Positions 26,523 through 35,445 of a stretch of DNA of 64,000 nucleotides are shown piece by piece (position 1 is the stretch's first letter; each line of letters begins with the position of its first letter). The stretch lies in assembly GCA_046290495.1 (NCBI GenBank), contig JBKAGT010000005.1, forward strand, positions 1,178,001 through 1,242,000, in the 5' to 3' direction. The translations under genes were made by a program, and so were the position numbers. The notes under the pieces were generated by a model. It searched no databases. It worked only from the letters and a program-made list of their open reading frames with translations, and had not been told where the DNA came from. Source of the DNA: PGYR01 sp046290495. Its GTDB lineage: Bacteria; Bacteroidota; Ignavibacteria; Kapaibacteriales; UBA2268.

Positions 26523-27626
26523 TTATTTAATTTTTTCAATAACTTGTTTGAAGACTTCAATAGCTTTGTCAGTTTGCTCATCGTCACCTGAGTTGATTCT
26601 TAGGCAGTTATCTAACCCAAACATACCAAGGGGTCGGACTACAAAGCCGCTTTGCAATGACTCCTCAGCAAATTTGAGAGCTAGCTCTTCATCCTCTAAC
26701 TCTACCATGATAAAATTAGCTTTACCGTCAGTATGCTTTATACCCATCTCGTTAAAAAATGACTTTAACTTAGCTAGGTTCCTACTGTTAGTTTCAGTAG
26801 TTTTCACTATGAACTCATCATCATCCAAAGCAGCAACTGCAGCTTTTTGAGCAAGTATATTCGGCTCGAAAGGTAACTTTACTCTGTACATAAAGTCAAT
26901 TAATTCTTTTGGTCCATAAGCAAATCCAACCCTTGCGCCAGCCAAACCATAAGATTTTGACATAGTTCTAAGTACAATGAGATTCTCGTAATCATAATCG
27001 AAACCATTTGGGTAGTCCTCATACTCTCCAGCATAAGTATAGTAAGCTTCATCCAAGACTACCAATACATCACTAGGGACTTCTTCCATAAAGTTCTCGA
27101 ACTCGGACTTAGTAATCATCATTCCAGTAGGGTTGTTAGGATTAGCTAAGTAAACTATTCTAGTTGACCTTGTTATCTCACTAATCATAGAGTCCAAATC
27201 ATAGGAATAATCATCTTTCAAATCCACTTTGATCAGGTGTCTATTTAGCTTATTAGCATTTACATAGGCACCAATAAAAGTAGCACTGGCAGTTATTATT
27301 TCTTGCCCCTCACGAGTAAATGCCTTAAATACATCTGCAATGATTGAATCAGAACCGCTACCTGTTATAATACATTCTGGGTCTTTGTCAAAATGGTTTG
27401 CAATAGCATTTACTAATTCAGTTGCAGCCGGATTGGGATAAACAGCTATATCTTCTACACTATTTTTTATCGCTTCCACTGCTTTAGGAGAAGCACCAAG
27501 CGGGTTTTCATTAGAAGCTAAGTTTACTAATTTCTTAAATTGCTCGCGACTAATTTTTTTCCCAACTTGGTTGCCCGATTTGTAAGGGCGTAAAGTTTTA
27601 ATATGATCAGGTACGTATATTTTCAT
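26523..27626 (-). CDS. hisC: HisC-type PLP aminotransferase (histidinol-phosphate aminotransferase family)
   Basis: 367 aa class I/II aminotransferase. Substrate-end motif NLASNENPLG lies at about 35-44, NPNNPTG at 162-168, and the PLP lysine is K224 in TMSKSYGLAGARVGF. The length and motifs fit HisC, which converts imidazole acetol phosphate and glutamate to histidinol phosphate. However, no other his gene is near. The ATG overlaps the last base of the kmo stop (TAATG), so it is translationally coupled to the kynurenine genes. HisC relatives can act on aromatic amino acids, so a role on kynurenine or a related aromatic substrate is possible (inference). The symbol refers to the family and not to a proven reaction. 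Confidence 0.85.
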   Translation of the reverse strand: MKIYVPDHIKTLRPYKSGNQVGKKISREQFKKLVNLASNENPLGASPKAVEAIKNSVEDIAVYPNPAATELVNAIANHFDKDPECIITGSGSDSIIADVFKAFTREGQEIITASATFIGAYVNANKLNRHLIKVDLKDDYSYDLDSMISEITRSTRIVYLANPNNPTGMMITKSEFENFMEEVPSDVLVVLDEAYYTYAGEYEDYPNGFDYDYENLIVLRTMSKSYGLAGARVGFAYGPKELIDFMYRVKLPFEPNILAQKAAVAALDDDEFIVKTTETNSRNLAKLKSFFNEMGIKHTDGKANFIMVELEDEELALKFAEESLQSGFVVRPLGMFGLDNCLRINSGDDEQTDKAIEVFKQVIEKIK

Positions 27627-28969
27627 TAAATCTTAATTTCTTTTTCTAAAATTTCTAAAATCTCTTTGTTATCTAATTCCTTATGCTTTCCTTCCGCTAT
27701 TAGCTTGAGCAACAACTCATCTTGCAGCTCCCCTTTTCTTTTCGCAATGCTATAACCAATATCTTCGCAAAATGTTACTAATGCATACTTTGAGTTATAA
27801 TTATGATTCTTTTCTAAATCTAACTCAATTTCTCTTTTTATTTGAAAGTCTTCATGTGCTACATGGTCTCTCATCTCAAAGTAATTCTGAACCGCCAAAT
27901 CTCCTATCGCATCAGCATCTGCTTTCCTTATTTGCTCAAACTCTGTGTAAGCTTTTTCTGTGTCGTCTTCGAATTTCTCTAATATTTCATCCAATACTCG
28001 ACAATCTTCGAATGATGCGTTCATACCTTGTCCATAAAACGGAACAACAGCATGCGCTGAATCACCAATCAAAACAGATTTGCCACCAATAGCCCAAGGG
28101 TAACACTTTATAGTCCCTAGCTTATCATGTGGGTTTGTAAAAAAATCATCCAATAATGTAGGCATATGCTGGACAGCATCAGGAAAGTATTCGTTAAAGA
28201 AATTAGCAACTTTCTCTTTTGTATCTAAATTGTCAAATCCTATTTCACCTTCGAATGGCATAAACAAAGTACAAGTAAAGCTACCATCCATATTTGGCAA
28301 AGCAATCATCATAAAAGTACCACGAGGCCAAATGTGTAGAGCATCATCCGCAATTCTGTATCCACCACCATCTGCAGGAGGAATTTCTAATTCTTTGTAG
28401 CCGTGGTCGAGAAACTGCTGAGAAAGATTAAATCTTCTGATACCGCCCAATTGATAAGCTAAACGTACATAACTACCAGCACCATCAGCACCAATAATTG
28501 TTTCGAATTCTTCTACTCTTGTGCTTTGCCTATCATTTGTTTCTAAGGTAATCTTATTGTTTTCAAAATCTATTCTCTTGCAACCTATTTCAAACTCAAA
28601 CTCTACGTTTCCAGTTGCCTCGGCAGCATTCATAAGTGTTATATTCAGACCACCTCTAGAAACAGAGTTAATCCACTCACCTTCTCTCCCACTATAAGCT
28701 TGAACTTGCTTTTCACCAGAAGTACTATGAATCAACCTACCTTTCATAGGTAGCACTTCCTTCATCACTGTATCTGCAACTCCAGCTCTTTCTAAAGCAG
28801 CTATTCCACGGTCCGATAGTGCCAAGTTAATTGAACGACCAGCAGAGATTTCTTCCAATCTCATATCAGGTCTCTTCTCATAAACCTTTACTTTGTGGCC
28901 TCTTTTAGCCAACATCATAGCCATAAGTGAACCAGCTAATCCCGCACCAATTATCGTGTAATTTTTCAT
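27626..28969 (-). CDS. kmo: Kynurenine 3-monooxygenase
   Basis: 447 aa FAD-dependent aromatic hydroxylase. The dinucleotide-binding GAGLAGSLMA is at about 8-17, the DG motif at DGAGSYVR, and the second flavin motif is GDSAHAVVPFYGQGMNASFEDC. The GRSINLALSDRG segment near the N-terminus is typical of KMO. It oxidises L-kynurenine to 3-hydroxykynurenine with NADPH and oxygen. Neighbours kynU (15 bases upstream) and a formamidase-like gene confirm the pathway. The stop codon overlaps the hisC-like start. The C-terminal membrane-associated helix known in mitochondrial KMO is not obvious here; the tail is charged. Confidence 0.93.
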   Translation of the reverse strand: MKNYTIIGAGLAGSLMAMMLAKRGHKVKVYEKRPDMRLEEISAGRSINLALSDRGIAALERAGVADTVMKEVLPMKGRLIHSTSGEKQVQAYSGREGEWINSVSRGGLNITLMNAAEATGNVEFEFEIGCKRIDFENNKITLETNDRQSTRVEEFETIIGADGAGSYVRLAYQLGGIRRFNLSQQFLDHGYKELEIPPADGGGYRIADDALHIWPRGTFMMIALPNMDGSFTCTLFMPFEGEIGFDNLDTKEKVANFFNEYFPDAVQHMPTLLDDFFTNPHDKLGTIKCYPWAIGGKSVLIGDSAHAVVPFYGQGMNASFEDCRVLDEILEKFEDDTEKAYTEFEQIRKADADAIGDLAVQNYFEMRDHVAHEDFQIKREIELDLEKNHNYNSKYALVTFCEDIGYSIAKRKGELQDELLLKLIAEGKHKELDNKEILEILEKEIKI

Positions 28970-28984
28970 TCTATTTGTCTTTTT

Positions 28985-30247
28985 TTAACTTAATTCTTCT
29001 TTCAATATAGCATAAAATCTGAAACAATCTTCAAAAGAATTGTACATTGGGACAGGAGCCACTCTTATTACATCTGGTTCTCTCCAATCTGCAATAACAT
29101 TTCTTTCAGTTATCTTATTAAATAGTTCTTTATTAGCATTCTTAACTCTAATCGAGAGCTGACATCCCCTTTGGGAAATATCGGTTGGTGTGATAATTTC
29201 TATAACATCATCGCCTAATGACAACACTAACTCTTCCAAGTATCCAGTTATCTTCACTGTCTTTTTATTCAGCTTTTCCATTCCAACTTCATCGAACATA
29301 TCCAATGATGCTCTTAAGGCAGCCAATTGGAAGATAGGTGGATTCGATAATTGCCATGCTTCAGCAGTATTGATTGGGTCAAACTCACGTTCCATTAGGA
29401 AACGACGTTCTTTATTCTGTCCCCACCATCCTTCAAAACGAGGTAAATCAACAGAAAAATGTCTTTCATTTACATATATCCCAGCTATTCCACCAGGACC
29501 ACTATTCAAGTACTTGTAACTACACCAAGCAGCAAAATCAACTCCCCACTCATTCAATTTGAGATGAATATTCCCAGCTCCATGTGCTAAGTCAAATCCT
29601 GCGATAATATTATTACTATGGGCAACTTCGGTAATCCTTTTCATATTGAACAGTTGTCCAGTGTAGTAATTAACTCCGCCAAGCATAATCAGAGCAATTT
29701 CATCTGATTTTGAGTTTAGTAACTCTTCTATATCTTCTTGTCTGACGATATGCTCCCCATCTCTCGCTTTCAGGTAGATCAAATCAGTTTCTGGGTTGCC
29801 ACCGTGGAATTTTATCTGGCTTTTCACTGCATAAACATCTGAAGGAAATGCGTCGTATTCGATTACAATTTTCCTTTTCTTGCCTTCTGGTCTGTAAAAA
29901 GACACCATAAGGAAATGCAAGTTTGCAGTCAAACTGTTCATAGCCACAACTTCTTCTGGCTTTGCACCAACTACTCTTGCTAATCCTTCGGTTACAAACT
30001 CGTGATACGGCAGCCACGGGTGCTTGGCATCGTGGTGGCCTTCCACACCATGAGTCGCCCAATCATCTAATTCTTGACTTATATATTCGCGAGTAGTTTT
30101 GGGCTGTAACCCCAAAGAATTACCAGTAAAGTAAAGCTTTTTATTCCCATTACTATCGGTAGGAAATAGGAACTTATCTCTGTATTCCCTTAGCTCATCT
30201 GCTTTGTCTTGTTCTTGGGCATATTCTAATGTAAACTTATTTGTCAT
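28985..30247 (-). CDS. kynU: Kynureninase
   Basis: 420 aa PLP enzyme of the class V aminotransferase fold. The N-terminal 'LYFTGNSLGLQPK' and 'HGVEGHHDAKHPWLPYHE' blocks, the GFDLAHGAGN motif around 217-226, and the PLP lysine K245 in SYKYLNSGPGG are characteristic of kynureninase. It cleaves kynurenine or 3-hydroxykynurenine to anthranilate or 3-hydroxyanthranilate plus alanine. Its ATG overlaps the stop of the formamidase-like gene by 4 bases (ATGA), showing translational coupling. With kmo next in the operon the likely product is 3-hydroxyanthranilate; the dioxygenase that would open its ring is not in this window. Confidence 0.95.
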   Translation of the reverse strand: MTNKFTLEYAQEQDKADELREYRDKFLFPTDSNGNKKLYFTGNSLGLQPKTTREYISQELDDWATHGVEGHHDAKHPWLPYHEFVTEGLARVVGAKPEEVVAMNSLTANLHFLMVSFYRPEGKKRKIVIEYDAFPSDVYAVKSQIKFHGGNPETDLIYLKARDGEHIVRQEDIEELLNSKSDEIALIMLGGVNYYTGQLFNMKRITEVAHSNNIIAGFDLAHGAGNIHLKLNEWGVDFAAWCSYKYLNSGPGGIAGIYVNERHFSVDLPRFEGWWGQNKERRFLMEREFDPINTAEAWQLSNPPIFQLAALRASLDMFDEVGMEKLNKKTVKITGYLEELVLSLGDDVIEIITPTDISQRGCQLSIRVKNANKELFNKITERNVIADWREPDVIRVAPVPMYNSFEDCFRFYAILKEELS

Positions 30248-31053
30248 TGTTTCTCCAATTTATATAATATGGGTGTGGAAGGGGCTGCATCCGACACAAA
30301 TGGTGGAATCTGCAAATCCAATATATAATACCCATCTTTTATTTCATCTTCAACAAAAATAAACTCTGTTATGGTCTTGTGCAAAGTAGATTTATTGATA
30401 TTTCTATCTTCATCAACTTGCCAAAAAGTACGATGATTAGTCATCTTACCTTCATCATACAATCTGTCGATTGACGGCAAATCAACTAACAAATTGTCAA
30501 TTCCTAGCTCAAATATATACTCCATTGCATCCTTGGTAAAGTATGCTGGTAATTCACTATAATCATCAGTTTTCTTACTCTCGCTATTTGGTATAGTTCT
30601 GATAGCTAGAGAATTATATTCAAAGCTGTCATACTCTTTCAATATTTCTTTCAGCTGCTGTCTTGTGATTACTAGGTCGTCATCTTTCTTAGTTTCATTG
30701 TACTTCTCGCTAGTACCACTAAAGCCAGTTGGCTCAACAGATATCACAACACACTTACTTATTCGCTCTTTAAGTGATTCAGCTATGCTCACTCTCTCTT
30801 TAGTTATATGACCTACACATTCGGTGTGAGTTCCGTTGCAATGGGGAGTCATTTCTATTGTTTCAAAATTACATGACCCACCGCGTCTAACGTCACCGAT
30901 GAAATTTCCATCTTCATAGGCATTGCTTACTGCCTTGGGTACTCCATAGCTACTCGGTTGCTCACCATTGAATACTAGAGGTATAGCTAAGCTAAGTGGC
31001 TTGGAGAAATCGCAAAAGTAGTTGTCATTATCTATTTCGTACTTTGAAATCAT
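30244..31053 (-). CDS. Cyclase-family hydrolase, probable kynurenine formamidase
   Basis: 269 aa. The cyclase/KynB metal-binding motif appears as H71-CNGTH76-T-E78-CVG-H82, close to the family HxGTHxDxPxH but with Glu for the first Asp and no Pro. KynB-type enzymes hydrolyse N-formylkynurenine to kynurenine, the step just before the next two gene products. The protein is about 60 residues longer than typical KynB (near 209 aa), with an N-terminal extension (about 1-50). Operon position between coaD (1-base gap) and kynU (4-base overlap) strongly supports a formamidase role. The family also contains isatin hydrolases and other amidases, so the symbol kynB is withheld. Confidence 0.8.
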   Translation of the reverse strand: MISKYEIDNDNYFCDFSKPLSLAIPLVFNGEQPSSYGVPKAVSNAYEDGNFIGDVRRGGSCNFETIEMTPHCNGTHTECVGHITKERVSIAESLKERISKCVVISVEPTGFSGTSEKYNETKKDDDLVITRQQLKEILKEYDSFEYNSLAIRTIPNSESKKTDDYSELPAYFTKDAMEYIFELGIDNLLVDLPSIDRLYDEGKMTNHRTFWQVDEDRNINKSTLHKTITEFIFVEDEIKDGYYILDLQIPPFVSDAAPSTPILYKLEKQ

Positions 31054-31054
31054 A

Positions 31055-31534
31055 TTAATAATCGAATTTCTCTTTCAATCTTTTTTCTACAGGTGCAGGT
31101 ACAAACTCCGATACATCTTGTTTGTAGCTAGCTATTTCTCTGATTATACTCGAGCTAAGGTAAGCATACTTCTCATGTGGTGTAAGAAATACCGTCTGCA
31201 ATGACGGCTGCATTTTCCTATTCATCAGTGCAATTTGCATTTCATATTCGAAGTCAGTAACTGAGCGAAGCCCTCTGACTATAGCTATAGCCCCTATATC
31301 GACAGCATAGTCAACAATGAGACCAGAGTGAAACGCAACCTGAGCTGATGGCAAATGAGACAAACTTTCTTCTACCATTTCTAATCGTTCATTTTCTGTA
31401 AACAATGTTTTCTTCTTTGAGTTAATACCAATTACCACATTGACCCTGTCGAACATTTTTGTTGCTCGCTCAATTACGTCTATGTGCCCGTTGGTAATTG
31501 GGTCGAATGACCCTGGATAGATAGCAATTTTCAT
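31055..31534 (-). CDS. coaD: Phosphopantetheine adenylyltransferase
   Basis: 159 aa, the normal length. It has the nucleotidyltransferase signature YPGSFDPITNGHIDVIERA at the N-terminus, the RGLRSVTDFEYEMQIALMNR block in the middle and the SSSIIREIASY motif near the C-terminus, all hallmarks of CoaD. It joins ATP and 4'-phosphopantetheine to dephospho-CoA, the penultimate CoA step. It leads the operon with the kynurenine genes, starting 1 base before the formamidase-like gene. No metabolic link between them is known. CoaX (type III pantothenate kinase) is also in the window at 40501-41241. Confidence 0.96.
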   Translation of the reverse strand: MKIAIYPGSFDPITNGHIDVIERATKMFDRVNVVIGINSKKKTLFTENERLEMVEESLSHLPSAQVAFHSGLIVDYAVDIGAIAIVRGLRSVTDFEYEMQIALMNRKMQPSLQTVFLTPHEKYAYLSSSIIREIASYKQDVSEFVPAPVEKRLKEKFDY

Positions 31535-31565
31535 ATAGCCACTTTATTGATTTAAATATATCTAG

Positions 31566-31573
31566 CAAATATA
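31566..31573 (-). promoter_or_regulatory. Candidate -7 element for the coaD-kynurenine operon
   Basis: On the minus strand this reads TATATTTG, a full match to TAnnTTTG, 32 bases before the coaD ATG. No TTG lies at the usual 19-base distance upstream, so the match is partial. Confidence 0.45.
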
Positions 31574-31616
31574 AGGAATTTTTTGGGAATCTTTTTAGAT
31601 GATTATAAAACAAAAA

Positions 31617-31643
31617 AAACCATCCTACTATGTAGAATGGTTT
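31617..31643 (-). terminator. Intrinsic terminator after the HMA-domain gene
   Basis: A 12-position stem with one mismatch (AAACCATCCTAC with GTAGAATGGTTT, 3-base loop) is followed on the minus strand by eight Ts. It lies about 27 bases past the minus-strand stop at 31671. Confidence 0.85.
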
Positions 31644-31670
31644 TCTAAAACTTTGCCTGTAGCTAATAAA

Positions 31671-32105
31671 TTACTTTGCTTTAAGAGCTTTATCTTTACA
31701 GCAGTTTTCATCTGAGCCACATTCTTTTGATGTCATTTTCTTGTCTGTATCACAAGAACCAGCATCAGCTTTGTCTTTAGTAGAGCATTCTTTGTCGCTT
31801 GTTGAACATTCTTTTACATCAGTAACTTCAAAACCTAGATTAGCTACGTTCTCTTTCAAAGAAGCTAATGTAATAACTTCTGGGTCATAGTCTACATTAA
31901 CAGTTTTAGCTTTTACATCAACTTCCGTAGAGTTAACACCGTCAACATCTTTCATGCCTTTTTCAATCTTCATCTTGCAACCATCACACGTAATAGATGC
32001 TGCAAACTTACCTTTCTTCGAAGCCGCTTCTGATTGGCTAGTCATCATTACAAATGCTAATGCTGCAACTAATGCAACAACAGCAGGAATAATTACTTTT
32101 CTCAT
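31671..32105 (-). CDS. Exported heavy-metal-associated (HMA) domain protein with Cys-rich tail
   Basis: 144 aa. A signal sequence (about 1-27, ending SEA) precedes an HMA fold at about 32-98 with the metal-binding TCDGCK motif, the 'VDGVNSTEVDVKAKTVNVDYDP' strands and the LGFEVTDVKE end. These resemble MerP/CopZ-like carriers of copper, mercury or zinc. The C-terminal 45 residues hold six cysteines in ECST, ECST, SC, EC and NCC contexts and many Lys/Asp, which could bind further metal. It stands alone with its own terminator. The metal is not identifiable from sequence. An exported, cysteine-rich HMA protein suggests periplasmic metal binding or delivery. Confidence 0.8.
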   Translation of the reverse strand: MRKVIIPAVVALVAALAFVMMTSQSEAASKKGKFAASITCDGCKMKIEKGMKDVDGVNSTEVDVKAKTVNVDYDPEVITLASLKENVANLGFEVTDVKECSTSDKECSTKDKADAGSCDTDKKMTSKECGSDENCCKDKALKAK

Positions 32106-32145
32106 AATATCTTTCTCTTATTGATTTATAAATATTTCTTCTAAC

Positions 32146-34863
32146 TTAAAACTTTTTTTCTAATATTTCAATAGCTTTCTTAATTTTTGGGTCATTAGGG
32201 TAATCTCCCTTACTATTTATAGTTAAGTCGGGTTGTATTGGTTTATATTTTATATTTTTATCATTTTCAAAACTTATAGGATATATTCCCATTGAAAAGT
32301 TATAAAACTCTGGCAATCTGATATTGTTAACCACATCGTAAGAGCCAACTGTTTTTTCTCCAACGATAGTACCTATATCATAGTGCTTTGCTAATCGAAG
32401 TATTGTTTCTGACTTACCAACAGATGATTCACCAGAGATGAAAACAACATTCTGAGGTAGCTTTGCATCTTTTGCTATTACATAGCCATCTAAGTCTTTT
32501 GTTCCTGGATCATCGCATGGGTTAGTGTATGTTCTTAGCTTCCAAGTGTAAGTTGGGAAATTTTCCTCAACAAAGAATCCAAGAACATGTTCTGATAGTA
32601 GAGCGTCACCTCTTAGGTCTATTATCATACCCTTTGCATTTTCGAATTGCTTCATAAGTTCCATCATCTCAAAGTCATTCAGACGAGTGCCATCGATATA
32701 GATAATATCATCTTTTATCCATTCTAAAGTGAGAGGTCTGACAATGTGCATTTCCCTTGCTGTCAAGTTTCTTTTTATTTCAACTACTTCTGCACTACCT
32801 TGCCTGTTAATAACAATCCTAGCAGTCTGTTTAAATTCACCTGATGCTAGCTCAAAGTAAGCTTTCTTTTTCTTCCAAAGCTCATTTTGCCCCGGGTACT
32901 TTCTAACCATATCAGCAAGATAGTCCCAAATTAGAACACTATCAATGCTAACAATTATATCCCCTTGCTTTATCTGGCTATCAGCTGACTTCAGAACTTC
33001 CACTTCTTGTCCTTCCAAATCTACAATGAAAGGCAAAGTATAATCCTTAGAATCAGATGTTCTCCATGCTTCAGCTCTAACATTATTTGTTAACTTTAGC
33101 ATATCATTGAGTACAAATTCGAACTCTTCCACGCTTGAAGTATTAGTCGCTTTATTGACATAATCTTTGAAAAGTTGTTTCCATTCACCTTCGCTTTTAT
33201 CTACTATAGAATAAAAACGCATGTAATTCCACATTTCTATCACTGTAGCTATCTTAGTTCTATAGTCATTAGGATGAAGTGTAATTTGCTCTTCATTTAG
33301 ATTGTTAGATTTTGGCAGTGTGCTATAACCATCATCGTAAACAGTTAGTGGAATAGCTAGCCACATATCTGAACTAAGCTGATAACTGCAAATCTCCCCT
33401 TCTTTAGGCAATGGTACATATTTATCTTTGTCTGTGCTGATAAGCAAAGAAGCACCATCATAAGATTCTTTCGAATTATCTACTGAAAAAGTATATCCAG
33501 CAGTTATAGATGACTTAGGAAAGCTCCAATTTTGAATCCTGTTCTCCGACCATTTCTTGTTGAAAGTGAAATTCTTTGGTTTGTAGTCCATAGTAATACC
33601 TTTTTTAGTCTGCGATATTTCTACCTCATCAAACCAAGCTCTACCCTCTCCAAAAACAACTAGACCAATTCGGATTTGCTTAGCATCCTTTGGAATGTCA
33701 ACATCCATGCTAAACTTCTTCCATTTATCTTCGGTTATAATCTCATCATGTCTTAGGTTCAATGGCTTTTTTGCAGGGTCTTCGAAATCAACTCTAAACC
33801 ATAGCTCCGCGTGAGCATCATCGCCATAGCCATCTACTTTCGCCATTGTGCTATACGCTATCTTCATACCTTGTACATTTTTTGCACTCATAATCTGATA
33901 TATAGCAGCTTCTCTTTGTAACCTAGAATCATATATATTCACTCTTTGTGTTCCGAATCTTAGATCACCTTTTGGTACAAATAGGTTATTAGTCATCTTA
34001 GCAACTGCCACCCTATCAATAGCTGAGCTAGGTTTTGCTAGTTTATAAGCATCTGCCTTTGCTTTGGAATCAAACATTTTAGCTGATGGAGCTATTCTGC
34101 TTATCCTGTTTTCAATAGTTTTCTTGTAATCATTGGATTTTTCTAACTCGCTAATGCTATTGAATAAATATGTATCGGTCTCTAAATTTTCTATCTCATT
34201 AGAGGCATGAAAAAATTTAGTTGCGCCATACGCTTTAGAAAATAAATATAGACTTTCAGTCAATTTTTCATTTAGATTCTTAGAAGCTATGGGATTATCC
34301 ATCACTTCTACAACATCTATCTCAATATCATCAATCCATGCTTTACCGTTTCCTTCTAAGAAAAGACCTATGTTTATAGAATAAGCATCCTGAGTTACAG
34401 TATGCTTTACCATATATCTTTTCCACAGATTTGACACTACAGGGTCTTCCTCATTAGTGTGCACAAAAGGGTATTGATCGTTAAAAGTCCTTTCTGCGAC
34501 GTAGAAGCCAGCGTGTCCGTCACCAGTTATTTCTGCCCTAATTGCGGCTGATAGGACTATTGTCTTACCTAAGTAGGGTGCTGCATCAAATTTGTGCATA
34601 GCTGCAGCTGCTCTGCCAGTCCCAATAGCGGTGTCTTTGTGAAGCTCCAACGACATGCAGTATTTGCCACTGTAAGGATTTTCTGCCGTAGCTTCGGCTT
34701 GAAATCCTTCTTGTTGTGATTTGGAAGATAAAGACCACTGTGTGGGCATAGCACCCACCACAGAGTTCTCAAAGTCTAAATTATATGGCTGATAAGCCGG
34801 AGCGTCGCCAAATTGTGCTGATGCACAGAATGTTAGAGATAAAAAGATTAAAATATATTTCAT
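32146..34863 (-). CDS. Secreted S41 (tail-specific protease)-like protein, probably inactive
   Basis: 905 aa from the ATG at 34863 (MKYILIFLSLTFCASA), which gives a clean signal peptide; an ATG 30 bases upstream is less likely. Two beta-sandwich segments (about 30-190 and 320-420), both ending in 'KAWIDDIEIDVVEV' or 'RAWFDEVEISQTKKG' strands, look like carbohydrate-binding-type modules. The C-terminal 290 residues follow the S41 pattern: a PDZ-like part, 'IIDLRGDALLSEHVLGFF', then SSVGKSE and GEKTVGS. In gap-free alignment with the usual SASASE...GEKTFGKG, the nucleophile Ser position is Gly and the Lys position is Ser. The Lys is also missing in the IRBP-like S41 branch, but the missing nucleophile suggests a binding role and not proteolysis. 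Confidence 0.75.
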   Translation of the reverse strand: MKYILIFLSLTFCASAQFGDAPAYQPYNLDFENSVVGAMPTQWSLSSKSQQEGFQAEATAENPYSGKYCMSLELHKDTAIGTGRAAAAMHKFDAAPYLGKTIVLSAAIRAEITGDGHAGFYVAERTFNDQYPFVHTNEEDPVVSNLWKRYMVKHTVTQDAYSINIGLFLEGNGKAWIDDIEIDVVEVMDNPIASKNLNEKLTESLYLFSKAYGATKFFHASNEIENLETDTYLFNSISELEKSNDYKKTIENRISRIAPSAKMFDSKAKADAYKLAKPSSAIDRVAVAKMTNNLFVPKGDLRFGTQRVNIYDSRLQREAAIYQIMSAKNVQGMKIAYSTMAKVDGYGDDAHAELWFRVDFEDPAKKPLNLRHDEIITEDKWKKFSMDVDIPKDAKQIRIGLVVFGEGRAWFDEVEISQTKKGITMDYKPKNFTFNKKWSENRIQNWSFPKSSITAGYTFSVDNSKESYDGASLLISTDKDKYVPLPKEGEICSYQLSSDMWLAIPLTVYDDGYSTLPKSNNLNEEQITLHPNDYRTKIATVIEMWNYMRFYSIVDKSEGEWKQLFKDYVNKATNTSSVEEFEFVLNDMLKLTNNVRAEAWRTSDSKDYTLPFIVDLEGQEVEVLKSADSQIKQGDIIVSIDSVLIWDYLADMVRKYPGQNELWKKKKAYFELASGEFKQTARIVINRQGSAEVVEIKRNLTAREMHIVRPLTLEWIKDDIIYIDGTRLNDFEMMELMKQFENAKGMIIDLRGDALLSEHVLGFFVEENFPTYTWKLRTYTNPCDDPGTKDLDGYVIAKDAKLPQNVVFISGESSVGKSETILRLAKHYDIGTIVGEKTVGSYDVVNNIRLPEFYNFSMGIYPISFENDKNIKYKPIQPDLTINSKGDYPNDPKIKKAIEILEKKF

Positions 34864-34977
34864 AAATAAATTTATTATTTGTTCCAGTTTCAACTATAGA
34901 GACACATAAGAACGTAAAACGTCTCAAAGAATTGAAAGTTAGTTACATTTATCAATAGAAACAAATTATATATATGT

Positions 34978-35292
34978 CTATGCTATCTGCGCGAACAAAT
35001 TCTCTACATTTCTTCTGTTTTTGCCCCAATCAATAATTTGCGTTGGTAGTGAACATTTACTCTCGATGTGTAATTTCCCATTGGGGTCAATTTTTATAGT
35101 AACCTTCTCAGTCCAAGACCATATATTTAGTCTTGTACGAGCTACAATTACCCCATTATTTTCGTCTTTCTCAATTATTCTAAATTTCAGAGATTTTAAT
35201 GCATTAATTACACGTTGCATAGCTTGCATTCTGTCAGAGTTCATACTCCTTATGTCAATATATCTTGCTGTAATTTTCATATCGAACCTCAT
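34978..35292 (-). CDS. Small protein of unknown function
   Basis: 104 aa from the ATG at 35292; an in-frame ATG at 35280 (MKITARYID) would give 100 aa and is equally plausible. A helix ('DRMQAMQRVINALKSLKFRI') is followed by strands ('GVIVARTRLNIWSWTEKVTIKI') and an ending 'TQIIDWGKNRRNVENLFAQI'. The composition is normal and the antisense frame is a shadow of it. No signal peptide or membrane segment is evident. I do not recognise the family. It stands alone between the S41-like protein and the divergent RsmI-like operon. Confidence 0.6.
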   Translation of the reverse strand: MRFDMKITARYIDIRSMNSDRMQAMQRVINALKSLKFRIIEKDENNGVIVARTRLNIWSWTEKVTIKIDPNGKLHIESKCSLPTQIIDWGKNRRNVENLFAQIA

Positions 35293-35445
35293 TAAATAAG
35301 ATTATAAAACTTACATATAAAACTGTTTTTTGAGGTAGGAAGTTTCAATTATCAACATTTATTATATCAACACCATATACATCACTTCGAGTTCATATAA
35401 TTTTTAGTTAATTTAGAACCCAATAAAAAACAAAGAAAGAACAAA

